Part shown: piece by piece, positions 23,368 through 36,800 of the stretch
How the letters are laid out: each line of letters starts with the position of its first letter
Numbering within the stretch: the stretch's first letter is position 1
From: Sthenelais limicola
Taxonomy: Eukaryota; Annelida; Polychaeta; Phyllodocida; Sigalionidae
Length of the DNA: 64,000 bases
Reading direction: 5' to 3'
NCBI GenBank assembly: GCA_942159475.1
Contig: OW804094.1
Span: forward strand, 57,284,966-57,348,965
Notes under the pieces: generated by a model
What the model saw: only the letters and a program-made list of their open reading frames with translations
What the model was told of the DNA's origin: nothing
Databases searched by the model: none
Translations under genes and position numbers: made by a program

Positions 23368-23574
23368 CTAGCTCTTCCATGGCTCCTCCCTCTTCCTCCA
23401 TATCCAGCAGGATGCCTCTTCTGCCTTCCGGCCTACTACACCAACTAGCTTCTTTCTGTTTGTTCCAGTGAGGCCCAGGAAGCCCAGTGTTTTCCAGAGG
23501 GAGTTGGATGCGAAGCCTCGGTAGCCTACCTCAACTGGGAAGTTCCAAGCCTTCCAATGAATTATCCCAATCAA
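23368..23574 (-). pseudogene. C-terminal fragment of a second R2/HERO-like LINE copy
   Basis: Encodes WNFPVEVGYRGFASNSLWKT and RKAEEASCWIWRKREE, which match the extreme C-terminal tail of R2/HERO-type polyproteins. On the minus strand it lies 5' of the zinc-finger start at about 23005. It is therefore the tail of one copy placed head-to-tail before another, or a rearranged piece of the same copy. Confidence 0.62.
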
Positions 23575-26500
23575 TTACGATTAATGAAGCTAACAATATA
23601 CATAATGTAAGATTTATTCTGTTAAGTGCCATGAATTTAGTTAATGAAAGGTTCAGGTGAACCACATAGGGAGGACCCCCCCCCCCCTCCAACTACAGAA
23701 CCAGCACAACAACAAGGATGGCGAAACCCCATTGTGTGCGAAAAGGTCAGGATGCAATATCTGACACCATTCCTTCACTTATTTGAGATTTTGTTGATTG
23801 ATTGACATTTGTCATAGGTCAGAGAGTGGATACCCATGAGTACCAAAGAGCTCTGAGTTGTGCGAAGTCTGTATCTTAACTGCTACTACGGGATATGGGA
23901 GTGATTTATCCTTCAGAGGTTAAGTGCACTATATGGAGCATGACGTTTCCTTATCCATCTTATAAAGAGTGGATTCCAAAATGCTATTTAGTAAATGCTA
24001 ACTTTTTATACGCTACATAGATCCCCTAGGCTAAATCTGACAACATGAATGGATCAGTGATAAGCTTATTATTTCATAAACCAGGACCCACTTAAGCGAC
24101 ACTCCATATGGGAAGCATTCATTTGCTCTATCATAGTAATTTCCATCCACAACCTAGGGCATGTCAATAGTAGATGAGTGATCAATAAATACTTGATTTG
24201 TCAAGAGAGATGTACCTATAATCGGCGGAAATTCATTTATCGAGGGTTCCACCAACATCCACCGGTGTTGCAACACATAGAATGAACAAGAGTCATGTGC
24301 ATCCTTTAGAAATAAATCACTATAGACATAAATCAATCATTAAAGGTTGAGTCTTGAAAGGGTGAGTCAAGAAAAGCTTGGAAATGTTCCCCTGCTGATG
24401 ACAGGAAATACATAATGAGAGAATACATATTCTAGAGCATTAATAGAGGAGATTCGGAAATAAATGCAGTTGGTTTCCATGAATGGAATCCTCGCTCTTC
24501 CTAATATTTCTATCAACCACTCAATAGAATTTCCGATGCAATATTAACCCGCGCACCTTATTTTTATTGTTATAGCATTATAAATGAGGCGCGATTGGGG
24601 ATTTTCCAAATCGATATGGAAATTCTAATTAGGTGGATACTAATTCAGGTTCCTTGAATGAAATCAGGTCAGAACCTAGTCGGGGTGCCCCACATACTGT
24701 ATGTATCTGAGGTAGATTGCATAAGTTAGTAACAATGAGCAGTGGCTCGCGCCACACAGAGGAAACATCATTCACCACGACAAACCTGAATCTCTCAGAT
24801 CTCCCTCCACCGGAGTTCAATAAGTCAGCTTTTGTCCTGTTTCGAGGACACTTTCATGAGAGAGGAGTAGAAATGCTTACCATTAGCTTCATCAAGTAAT
24901 GATAAACTGACATCATTAAGGACAGACCTAGATCAGATCTGTCTCTCTTTGGTTATCACAACCAACCCGGCAAATGGTGCTAGTTTCGTGCAGTGGATTG
25001 CCGCGTTAAAGATAAACGGTATACCAAGCATAGAACTTGGACTGTACTCGGAACTGAATGTCAGTTATTTACTTTTTGACTGAGTAATGAACTCATTAAT
25101 CAGGTTCATGATGTAATTTCGGTGGAATTTTGGAATTCGGTGAAGATTAGTAATGATAGTGAATGATTTCGGTGAAGCCTATTAAAGTATGTTTTTGTAA
25201 AATAGGTAAATAGTTTCCAAAAAAATATACCTTTACTAATCTCCATAAGATTCCAACGAAGGTTAAAAACTAAACTTAACATGGTCAACCTGACTGTATA
25301 TATTTCCTAATCACATTAATTGCGTACCAAAATGAACCTTGAGGAGACATGTGCGTGGAATATATATATGTACATCCCCGTGTAATGCTGTTTCATCCGC
25401 TCATAAGGTTTTGTTGCCAAAAGAAATTGATTTCATGCCATTCTTCCATATGAAATCACTTTTGCACTCACTTAATTGTATATATGTCGGTTAATATTTA
25501 TGTTTTAAAGACTAGATTTGTACAGTTTTCAAGAAGCTACTTCTAATTCATACATGATTAAAGCAATTTAGTTAAGTGCAGATATTATAAAATCCGACAA
25601 AATGAAGAACTTGTTAGATCAAATGTAAGAACAAGAAAGGATATATATATATATAATATGGCAGTTCTGTTTGACATATGAGTAAGTATATGATGAGTAA
25701 AGGTATACCTTATAATACTCATCAGGAGAGCGTTATATACTAGAAGTAGTATGTACAAAACGGCGTTGCTCTATATAATATCCTATATCAAGAATGGAAC
25801 TACTTGCCGCCGACTGATATCATGAATATAGAACATTTTGTTCCCTTTAAATCCCCAGTTCAGAGATTATATCTAGATTATGCCTCTAACGTTATACGTA
25901 TTGCACATGGATCTAAATTATCGTGTTGAACGATTATTACATAGATGAAATGTTGGTCGAGCCATCAATGTGAAATTCTCTTGTCATAGTTAATTACTAC
26001 ATAATTATGAGTTGCATCTAACTTATCTTGTAATTATCTTGTGATGATCGCATAGCTTGTGATGATTGCATGATTATCGTAGTTGACTGTCTGTCTTTTA
26101 GTATGCTTGTCCGTTGCTTCCATTATAAATAATTATATCCACCTCCTACAATATAGGTGCCAGGGGGAGACCACCCTCGAGGTGATCTGGTTGGGATAGA
26201 TACCGTCAATTAGAAACTGTATGAATACTTGAATGTAAACCAGTATCTGAATAAACATCAAAATTTGTTTAAGGGGTAAATTGAAATAATGAAGTAAATT
26301 TGGGACGTCCCATTAACGATGGATTCAGGACAGAAATAAGTGGAATTAACCAATACGCGCTACAATTATTGCATAATTTAGGAATGCATTTTACACTCCC
26401 AACCACCATAGTTAATTTAGCATCCAGTGTGTAGGTACATACTGATCTAAGACGAGACTGCGATGAAATGTTGCAGATGCGTATTTTCTCATGGGAGGGA

Positions 26501-27384
26501 TTGGATCCATGTCGACATGACATGCAGATCAAGCTATTGCTGCTACCACTGGAACCGAGAATTGAGGACGAATCATACCAAATGGAAATGAGATGAGTTG
26601 AGTTTTATTGGCATCCTAGATGAGGCGGGAACACAATTTTGGGACCCATTTCATTAATATCTTTACGAAGGACCCGAAGCAGGCAATATTAAGGGTAATA
26701 TTAATCAGTGCAGACAGGATATTCTACTGCTGGTAACAAACCATTTACATATCCTGAGTTAAAGGGGCTTAAACCGGTAGGCAGTACATGAGATGATTTA
26801 GAACTGATTACTTTTGAATCATTACATAACACTAAAGATGCGGTACTGTATTTATTGAGCTGAGAGGGCATGCCTAAGCAAATAGATAGCCTTCTTCGCA
26901 CTTCTTACCCGGACATCAGCTTCATTTATTCACTCTTTCTAAATCAATCCTGCGCTCTGGCGAGCAACTCGGAGCTCGAATTTGTTCTACATCAAGTGTT
27001 ACTCTCTCCATACACGTCTCGCGCCAGCATCCACTAAGTCCAGAGCATAGCGGTAAAATAGTGCAGTCTCGTCCTTACACCATCGGTTCCTGCCCGACTC
27101 GTTCATATCGTGAGCCAAGCTAATACTCAAAGCAGAGCTTGGCAATGAACTTTATTATCTGTGGATGGAGGGGAACACGAGGAGCGTAATGGAACGCACC
27201 TTTGGAGTCCTCCCAAAAATCGCAGTGATATTATTTGGGAAAGGCTTTATAAATATTAGATCCGCCACGTTCGTGTCATGTGAACTTTCTCCCAAAATAA
27301 AATCCAGTTGACTTTAGAAAAGAAAACATGACCGCGATGGTGCATGCACAGAATAATTCCTGTTCTCCCTAGAGGGAGATATAC
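23575..27384. other. No gene recognised (3.8 kb)
   Basis: AT-rich with scattered short open frames lacking motifs. There is a poly-C tract at 23678-23690 and TATA runs at 25360 and 25640. No RNA gene, transposon end or coding domain is recognised. Confidence 0.5.
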
Positions 27385-27510
27385 AACTCTTCGCTCGACT
27401 ACATACATCTCTAAAATACTGTTAACTTAATTTATCTATCAATAAAACTCTTCGCTCGACCACATACCATCGATCTCTAAAATACTGTTAACTTAATTTA
27501 TCTATCAATA
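27385..27510. repeat. 61-bp tandem duplication
   Basis: AACTCTTCGCTCGAC...CTGTTAACTTAATTTATCTATCAAT occurs at 27385-27445 and again from 27446, with few differences. Non-coding. Confidence 0.85.
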
Positions 27511-29780
27511 CCACATACGAAGAAAGTAATGTTATTGAATGATACACATAGTTTTAATTATTCTTGTGAATTAACTATGTCTGATAAAAACGATTAATGA
27601 AACTCTTCAATATACATTTATTCGTAACTATATTTGACGAAATATTTTGCGTCTCTAATAATATTCGTTCCCTGCCTCCATTTGTAAGTGATATAAGTAA
27701 AAAGGTGAAGTTTTAATTATGGTTAAATAATAATATTATAGTTTCTATTATTGAATTGACAAGATTCTAATTAATTGCCATGGCAACAGGTGAAATAATA
27801 GAATTCGGCCTTGCACTATATATAAAATGCTGTGAAACTCTCCTATTTTTTTCATTATTTTCTATTATAACTATTTATATAAATTTATATATTTTACACC
27901 ATTATACCCAAGTTAGCAGCTAGATTTCCTCATAGAGGTTGGTGCTTTTGTTTTGTAGAAATTGTATAGAAACGCCAATACAAGTACAAGGTACTGAGCC
28001 GCCGACCTTTCATGAGTACTTTGCCCCAGGTGCCCTTTATCACATATCCAAAATTTCGCGTTACATTCGTCTGTGTTCGGCCCAAAATCAGCCAAACGAT
28101 CATATTTAACATGTCTCTTCTAACATCCTATAATACTTCACGATCGCGGCCTTTTATAGGAAACAACGATTAAATGCACTTGACAAGATTAGAAGACAAA
28201 TACGTAGATTGCGCAGACAACATTATAAATAAATGTGTCAAACGGATGAGATTATAAGGCAATGACGTAAATAGTCAACTATGGTCTTAGGACGAAATGT
28301 CATAAAACTATAGTAAAACTGAATTCATTTTGTCGATAAAGGAATGAAAGTTACTTTTTATTTGTTAAATGGCAAGGTGAAGTGACTCGATTCCAGATGT
28401 TAATCACAGATGAATTACTAGACAATGGCATTCACATTTCCTCAAAGCAATTAGAATAATGCTTATGAGGCAATGACGACGAGTCTACCAACTGCTTAGG
28501 CTGTTTAGGGGAACCGATTGAAAAGTAAACGCTATAAAAGACCATGAAAAGTAAGAGGCAGTATACGTTTAATGCACCAATGGCCTGTTTAAAAAGTTTC
28601 CCTGGACAGTTTGCTGAGGTGGTAAATGGCGTGTAAAACAGTTTGATCTGGCCATTTCTGACTCTTTGAGTATACTTGGAGATGCTTCAAAAATACCTTT
28701 AAGCAGCTTCCTCCGCTGCACGGCAGCATTTCATTGTCCGATATGCTTGTAATACGATTTGAATGAAAAATGTCCATTCATCGGCCGTATATCAATGACC
28801 AGGCTTGCTAGAGTGTAGAAGAGGCGAAGGGAGGGAGGTCACAGATTACAGCAGATTGCATACTCAGATCATCACAATGTCATGTTTAATCCTACAAACA
28901 AGAACACACACCAAATTACACTCACTCCATGTAAGCGGCGGGTGATCCACGTTTCATCGTGGAGTAACGTATTTATACATTATATAATTATTATACCTAA
29001 TGGCACAATGGAGGTTTGTAATCAATCGAGATGTTGGGTCAAATTGCATGACACCCCAAAAGGGTGGAGTGCGATTTGACCCAACCAGTCCTGGCCAGAA
29101 CCAAAATTTCTCGGCTCTGTGGAGCCGGCAGGTATTACAGAACAGGCCATTACAGCACCACGACCAAGTGTCCTGTCAGACCTAACCAAAACCATGTGTT
29201 TCATAATTGAGGCATCCCCCTCTCTCCCTTCTCTCCCTCTCTTAATACCCGGCCTCTGTCTCTCCCTTGTATAAGAATCCACCCACTCACAGTCACATCA
29301 CAAATACAAAGCTTTAATATCTTTCCTCATAGTCATCACACATTGATGAAATAAACATGAGAATAGTTCTTATGGCTAGGAGAATACTTGCAAAAATGAT
29401 TTAGTTAGTATATTTCACAATTTAAAAAAAAGTTTAAAGATGAGTGGACCACCTGCTGATTGATACTGACACCACTTGCATTCAGGGACTAATTGATACA
29501 TGTTTGTGTTAGGGATTAGGGTGGAGGAAAGCTTCCCCCTGCTGATAGTTCTTTCAGGACAAACCCTGGACTGCAACGTTGAGATCGATTACAAACCGAG
29601 CAGAGTGCTATTAGGTATTTATTACATACTAAATCAACAAGAGAACTGATTTTAATAGTATTTTACCTTACTTTCCATCAATCTTGTGGATATTCTGCTC
29701 AAATAGCACATAGGTTCTATTTGACTTTTCAAATAGCACCCCTGAATAGCACCCCTGAAATCACATACATTTGTAATAAT
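27511..29780. other. No gene recognised
   Basis: AT-rich; nothing supported apart from a small AGCACCCCTGAAT doublet near 29735-29755. Confidence 0.5.
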
Positions 29781-29987
29781 ATACTGTAAGCGTATATATT
29801 TTCGTGCAGATGAATATTCGCGCACTAAGTACTTTGACACCTTTCCGTGTGGATTTAAGTTCACAATTTTAATTCGCAAGGAAGTCTCAAATCTTGTTTA
29901 TGCAATAGTTATACCTTTCGCTCAGGATTTATTTTCACGCACAAAGGTGGGTGCACGAAAATAAATAAATTAATACGTTTACAGTAT
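29781..29987. mobile_element. Short MITE of about 207 bp
   Basis: The left end ATACTGTAAGCGTATATATT followed by TTCGTGC is inverted at the right end (GCACGAAAATAAATAAATTA, then ATACGTTTACAGTAT). The interior has TTCGCGC/TTTCACGC-type motifs. No ORF. Confidence 0.7.
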
Positions 29988-30405
29988 TATGTAACTTATG
30001 CAACTTATTTTACATAATTCATTATAAGTTTAAGATTTTTGCATGACATAATAATATATGAGACGTCAAATAAAGCAAAGTTTTAGGGCTATATGCAACT
30101 GTCACATGCACAATTACAAGAATTCCTTTTCATATTAACAGCAAACAGCATGTCATCAAAATACTGACTTTGAACTGTTTCCATGGCAATTTCCCAGAGT
30201 TAAATAGTACTGCAGCATTGGGGGTCGTGATGAACATACACAATTAAATTTGCCATTTTGCCAATTTTGGGCCCATATCTCAACTTTGTACCCTCATAAC
30301 AGTGGAAATGGCAGTGTGAAGAATTGAAAGTCAAAATGTCCCAAATTTGACCATTTTTCACTGAAAATGACAGTTTAAGCAAACAGCTTGAGGTGTAAGA
30401 ATTAG
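29988..30405. other. No gene recognised
   Basis: AT-rich flank of Ngaro-like element 2; nothing supported. Confidence 0.5.
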
Positions 30406-30569
30406 ATATGTTATATATGGTACATATGTGTATATATGTTTAATGAAGCAACATCCAGGTGTCGCCACCAGACACTGCCTTCCCACTACCGCTGCCTACA
30501 GTAAGGCAGTCGTTGTCCAGCTGTCGAGGTGACCAGAGCTCAGATATCGCTGGACTTACATTACTTGTT
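30406..30569 (+). repeat. A1 split direct repeat of Ngaro-like 2
   Basis: From ATATGTTATATATGGTACAT through CGCTGGACTTACATTACTTG. The repeated copy is at 41217-41380. Confidence 0.9.
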
Positions 30570-30594
30570 TTTTACGACTCCAATACCCTTCGTC

Positions 30595-31612
30595 ATGCCT
30601 TACTGTCAGGGTTGTGAAAGATACCATCTTAAACCAAATGGTAAGACGGTGTGTGCGTATGCCAAAAAGGCGATTGCGTATTGCAAAGCAAATACCATTG
30701 ACCCGGAGGATTATCTCGACCATCTTGAGGATATCCCTACGGAAGATATGGACGGTGCTTCGGCCAGCTCCACCAAAACTATGGATCAGTCTATAGCGGA
30801 CCTTATCAAAGCTCAGCAGGTTCAATTTGGTGTCCAGAACAAACAAATGGAATCTATGATGACTACGTTGGGCGCTATGGTGAAGAAAATGCCGGGCCCT
30901 CCAAATATTTTTGCCGCCAAAACTGACGGTAGCGGTAATCCCTACGCAGAGTCCCGGATTGCCGCTTCGGATCTCCTCAGTGCTCCTTTCACCGATGCCT
31001 TGTCTCAATTGTCGACCGCCTTGGACCCGGCTCAAAAGGCCAAACAGTTGGGTAATTATCTTAGACCGGAATTTTATTCTCAAGGTATTGACAAAGGGGT
31101 GAGTGTCAAGCATATGGACCATAATAAATTGTCGAGAAATGATCTGTGGTACGGCCAATGCAGAGTACTAAAGGAAATGTTGAAGCGCGGGGAGGAAGTG
31201 ACAGGTTATGTAAATCATATGACCTATGTTGCTAAGCATGCTCATCTTAACACTTATAAAGATTCGGCCCTAGTTCTGTACGACAGAGAGGTGGTTGATC
31301 ATTGGTGGGGATTTGGATGATTTCATTGCCGCCGATCACGAAGCTCAAAGTGTTGCTCTACATCCGGGGGCTATGGCCACGCCCCCTTCTGCGTCGTCTG
31401 CTACGGACGAGGAGAAGCGTAAGAAGAAGGCCAAGAAATCTCAGAAATCTGCCTCTGTTGTGCCCGCTGATTTCCCAGAAGATGTCTGTTACTACTGGAA
31501 TTTTAAAGACTGTAATGGTAAATGTTCCAGGAAGCATGTGTGTCGTTTTTGTGGGAAGGAACACAAAGCATCAAACTGCACCTCGCCTAGTTCGCGTGGC
31601 AAGTCGGAATGA
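30595..31612 (+). pseudogene. Gag-like ORF1 of Ngaro-like 2, one frameshift
   Basis: The start is taken at 30595 (MPYCQGCERYH), 25 bp after A1. An N-terminal C-x2-C-x3-H-x8-C motif is the counterpart of those in elements 1 and 3. A helical middle follows (LSQLSTALDPAQKAKQLG). The first frame runs to 31320. A one-base slip near 31295 moves into the frame LDDFIAADHEAQ, a basic linker, then a CCCH-like plus CCHC-like tail (CYYWNFKDC, CSRKHVCRFCGKEHKASNC) with all its Cys/His in place. It ends at a single TGA (31610-31612), and the RT frame continues in phase beyond it. Presumed role: nucleocapsid-like RNA binding. Confidence 0.8.
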
Positions 31613-32417
31613 CTGTCCTCGGCTGACTTCGTCCAATCAGATTCTTCGGAGCTTGACCCGGATATGACCCCTGACTCCTCTCCTCCTTCCTGTAATGGCG
31701 GTGCTTGTTGTTTTCTGGCTTGCCCGGAGCTAGCTGGAATCTCGGAAACCGACATCTCTCTTCAGTTTGGATTGAAAACTCCATCTATGGTTGTACAAAG
31801 AGTCGATCATGGTGAGGTGAACCCCCATTGTTGTTTTGAAGATGATATAATGACTGGCTTTGGTGATATTGAAGCTAGTTCGTTGTCAGATGTGGAATCT
31901 TCGCTAGTCGTTCTTGACCCAGTTCTTGTGGGATGGGACTGTGCTTCTGGATGCGCCAATGTTGACAACTATTCTCCCGTCGATAATGTCATCGGATTGC
32001 CTGGTTTATACAAAGAGTTGCTGGGTCCTTCATCTTCATATACGGTTGGCAGTGCCCCTGCGTGTTACAACAATGCCTTCTGTCTGGACAGCCCTACTCA
32101 CAGGATTAATGATTTCCATCTAATCGGTGGGTGTCGTTCTCAACTGAAGCTGGGGAAATGGTTAGAAGAACTAGCCTATGAGGATGATGTTAAATTGAAA
32201 TGTTTTCTAACTAAAGGCATTCGTGACGGCTTCATGGTTGTGGATAATGTTGATGTGGTACAGCCATATGTTTGTGATAATTATACTTCAGCCTTGAAAC
32301 CCTGTGCGTATGAGTTCATTTCAAATCTTCTCATGGAGGAGTTAAATGAAGGCAAATATATAAAGGCCCCTTCCCCTTCGAAATGTACACACGCCATTGG
32401 AGCTGTCCCTAATAGTA
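31613..32417 (+). pseudogene. N-terminal part of RT polyprotein, Ngaro-like 2
   Basis: Open in the gag frame straight after the TGA; the first ATG is at 31664. It encodes a Cys- and acid-rich N-terminal region and then the pre-RT segment (ELNEGKYIKAPSPSKCTHAI, GAVPN). The coding sequence is cut there by the foldback element and resumes near 38770. The acidic N-terminal extension matches the layout in elements 1 and 3; its function is unknown. Confidence 0.82.
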
Positions 32418-33790
32418 CAGCGGCCAGAGGCTAAATTTGGGAGGGAACCCCTACCCACCGTATAACAAGCTAAATTTGAGGTATTTTGTGTAGAATTTCA
32501 TGAATTTTCTGAATCTGAGGAAATAAATTGCCCAAAAGGTGGCGAACATTATCAAAATGGCCTGTTTCCATGGAAACTTGTGATTTTTTTGTATTTTAGC
32601 AAAAAATAGGTTTTTAGTGTCCCATTTCTACACTTTTATCAGTATTGTGACCAAACTTGGGAATAGCAATGTTGTATCTAAGGGTTATCATTTCCTTTCA
32701 AATCAATGACCTTGGTCAAGGTCAAGGTCACCAAATATGACCTTGAAATGTAAAAATAGCAAAATTCTGGGATGTGACATCCTATTTTCTCTTATGAAAA
32801 TATGACAATAGAAGAAAATGGTAACCTAATGCATACAAATAATAACTGACATTAGGGGAAAGAAAAATAACCCATTTTTGGTATCATCAGAATGTCTGTT
32901 GCCATGGTAATCAAGCCTCACTTTTCATTCTATGCTAAATTTTGTGTAAATCTAAATTACATACTGCAGTCTATATCTTTTGAACAATTTATTTCAAAGC
33001 TACACAATTTATACATGTGAAAGGGATCCAAGTGTACTTTCATAATATATCTTTTAATTGACCTTTGTCAAGGTCAAGGTCACCATTTTCAAGGTCAAAC
33101 ATCAAATTTTGGTTCAAATTTGAGTATTATGTATGTATCTTTGGAACTATTAATCTCTTGTGTATACAATTTATGCATGTGATAGAACACTAGCAACACT
33201 TCCATCGGACATCTTGTCAATGACCTTGGTCAAGGTCAAGGTCACCTAATCCAAGGTCAAACATCAAATTTTGGTTTAAGTTTCAGTAATAGATATGCGT
33301 ATCTTTGTAACAATTTATTTCCAGGCTACATACTTAAAGCATGTAATAGGGCTCTAAGTGCCCTTCCATGAGACATCTTGTCAATGTCATATGTCAAGGT
33401 TAAGGTCACGATTTTCAAGGTCAAACATAAAATGTTGGTACTAATTGAAGTTTTTGGTATTTATCTCTGGAACTATTTATCTGTAGGGTGCATAATTTAA
33501 TCATGTGATAGGGCTCTGAGAGGCCTTCCATTAGATATATTGTCAATGACCTTGGTCAAGGTCAAGGTCATAATTTTCAAGGTCAAACATGAAATTTGGG
33601 TCCAAATTGTGGTATAAAGTAAGTATCTCCAGAACTATTTGTCTCTAGATTACACAATTTAATCATATGACAGGGCTCTAAAAGGCCTCTCGTTAAATAC
33701 CCTGTCAATAACCTTAGTCAAGGTCAAGGTAACAATTTCCAAGGTCAAACCTGAAATTTAGGTCTAATTTTTACTACTAGGCATGTTTCA
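32418..33790. repeat. Left inverted arm with tandem AGGTCA-rich units
   Basis: Complementary to about 37560-38761. The inner part is made of degenerate units of about 165 bp, each carrying TCAATGACCTTGGTCAAGG followed by TCAAGGTCA, then a CAAGGTCAAACAT phrase and an ACTATTTATCTCTAGG-like phrase. TCAAGGTCAAGGTCA is exact near 32715, 33068, 33228 and 33553. Confidence 0.78.
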
Positions 33791-33879
33791 GTTGGCACTG
33801 TATCTTCAGATGCCATGAATTGAATATGTGACTTACTCAATATTGTTCCCTTAATCAAGAGCTCTGTATTGGTAACAAT

Positions 33880-36800
33880 ATGGAGGGTATCATAGTATAT
33901 TTATGGACCATAAAGCAACATAGATAGTATAGCAGGGGGATTGGGGGGGGTTATTCATGTGGTACTATAGCACTTCCCATGAGGCCGCCAGTGGCATCTC
34001 CTTAGTGGACACTGGGTCTAATAGTACTCATGGAGCAACATAATGGGGTCAGCATAGAGGGTATTAAGGGGGTCATGGAGTAAGATGGAGGGTAAACTGA
34101 TGGTCATGGAGCAGTGTAAAAGGTATAATGGGGCCCATGGAGCAGCGTAGAGGCTCTAATGGGGGTCAAAGAGTAACATGGAGGTTAAAATGATGGTCAT
34201 GGAGCAGTGTAGAAGGTGTAATGGGGGCCATGGGGCAGCACAGAGGGTATAATGGGGGTCATGGAATAACATGGAAGGTAAAATGATGATCATGGAACAA
34301 CATAGAGGATATAATGGGGGTCATGGAGCAACATAGAGGGTATAATGGGGGTCATGGAGCAACATATGGGATATAATGGGAGTCAAGGAGTAACATAGAG
34401 AGCATCGTAGAGGGCATGATAGGGGTCATGGAGCAATATAAAAGGTATAATAGGGGTCATGGAATAACATAGAAGGTATAATGGGGTCATGGAGCAGCAT
34501 AGGGGTTATGAATGGGGGTCATGTGGTAAAATGGAGGGTATAATGGGGGTCATGGAGCACAATAGCGGGTATAATTGGGGCTATGGAGCCCTCTAGAGGA
34601 TATCATGGGGGCCATGGAATAACATATATATAAAGAGGTATAATGGGTGTTATGGAGTAACATAGAGAGGGCATAATGGTGGTCATGGAGCAGCACAGAG
34701 GGCATAATGGGTGACATGGAGCCCTATAGAGAGTATGATGGTGGTAATGGAGCACTATAGAGGGTATGGTTTGTTCTGTAATTATTATAGGGAATAATTA
34801 TATATATATGTATTATTATGGCGGGGGGGGGGGGGGGGGGGTCATGGAGGGTATAATGATGGTGATGGAGCAGCATAGATGGTATAATGGGGGTCATGGG
34901 GCAGCACAGAAGGTATGGTGGTGGTCATAGAGCATCATAGTGGGTATGATATGGTGGCCATGGAGCAATATAGAGGATATAATGGTGGTCATAGAGCATC
35001 ATAAAGGATATAATTGGGGCTATGGAGCCCTATAGAGGGTATGATGGGGGCTATGGAGCACTATAGAGGACATAATGGTGGCTATAGAGCATCATAGAGG
35101 GTATAATTGGGGCTATGAAACCCTATAAAGGGTATGATGGGGATCATGGAGCATCGTAGAGGGTATAATGGGGGTCATGGAGCAGCATAGAGGGTATAAT
35201 GTTGGTCATGGAGTAACAGAGAGGGTGTGATAGGGGTCATGGAGCCATATAAAGGGTATTCGGGGGGTCATGGAATAACATAGACAGTATGATGGGGGTC
35301 ATGGAGCAGCATAGAGGGTATAATATGGGTCATGAAGTAACATAGAGGGTATGATGGTGGTCATGGAGCAATATAACAGGTATTATGGGGGTCATGGAAT
35401 AACATAGAGGGTATGATGGGGGCCATAGAGCAGCATAGAGGGTATGGTTATGGTTATGGAGCAGCATAGAGGGTATGATGGAGGTTATGGAGTAACATGG
35501 CGGGTATAATTGTGGCAATGCAGTAACATAGTGGGAATGATAGGGATCATGGAGGACTATAGACAGTACAATAGGCATCATGGAGCATTATAGAGTGTAT
35601 AATGGGGGCCTAGGAGGAGTATAGAGGGTATGATGGGAACTATGGAGTACTATAGAGGATATAATGGTGGTCATAGAGCTTCATAGAGGGTGAATGGTGG
35701 TTATGGAGCAGCATAGAGGGTATAATGGTTGTCATGGAGCAGCATAGATGGTATAATTGGGGTCATGGAGCAGCATAGAGGGTATAATTGGGGTCATGGA
35801 GCAGCATAGATGGTATAATATAGTGCATGGGGCGTTGCCTCGGCATTGGATTGTTCTCTCACTAAAACCATGTCAACCAGTCAGGCTTGAAATCCTCCCA
35901 CCTATGGGGAGCTTAGTTCCGCTGACGTCCATTTCTTAATGTTTGGCAATAAAAGTTACAACAACAAATAATTGGGGTCATTGAGCAGCATAGAGGGTAT
36001 AATGGTGGTCATGGAGCAACATAGAGGGTATAATTGGGGTCATCCATGGAGCAGCCTAGAGGGAATAATTGGGGACATCCATGGAGCAGCCTAGAGGGTA
36101 TAATGGTGGTCCTGGAGCAGCATAGAGGGTGTCATTGGGGTCATAGAGTAAGTTAGAGGGTATGATGGGGGCCATGGAGCAGCCTAGAGGGTATCATTGG
36201 AGTCATGGAGCAGCCTAGAGGGTGTCATTGGGGTCATGGAGCAGCATAGAGGGTATAATGGTGGTCATGGAGCAGCATAGAGGGTGTCATTGGGGTCATA
36301 GAGTAAGTTAGAGGGTATGATGGTGGTCATATGGAGCAGCATAGAGGGTATAATGGTGGTCATGGAGCAGCAGAGATGGTATAATTGGGGTCATGGAGCA
36401 GCATAGATGGTATAATTGGGGTCATGGAGCATCATAGAGGGTATAATGGTGGTCATATGGATCAGCATAGAGGGTATAATGGTGGTCATGGAGCAGCATA
36501 GAGGGTATAATGGTGATCATAGAGCAGCATAGAGGGTGTCATTGGGGTCATAGAGTAACTTAGGGTAACTTAGAGGGTATAATGGGGGCCATGGAGCATT
36601 ATAGAGGGTATAATGGGGTCATGGAACATCGTAGAGGGTATGATAGGGGTCATGGAGCAATATAAAAGGTATAATAGGGGTCATGGAATAACATAAAAGG
36701 TATAATGGGGGTCATGGAGCAGCATAGGGGTTATGAATAGGGGGTCATGTGGTAACATGGAGGGTATAATTTGGGGCATGGAGCCCTCTAGAGGATGTGA

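Noticed and set aside
24629..26901. Small open frames as possible host exons
   Set aside because: No recognisable domain, splice pattern or codon signal; too short to support.
30556..31158. A 200-codon minus-strand frame opposite Gag of Ngaro-like 2
   Set aside because: Antisense of a supported Gag frame, with no motif of its own.
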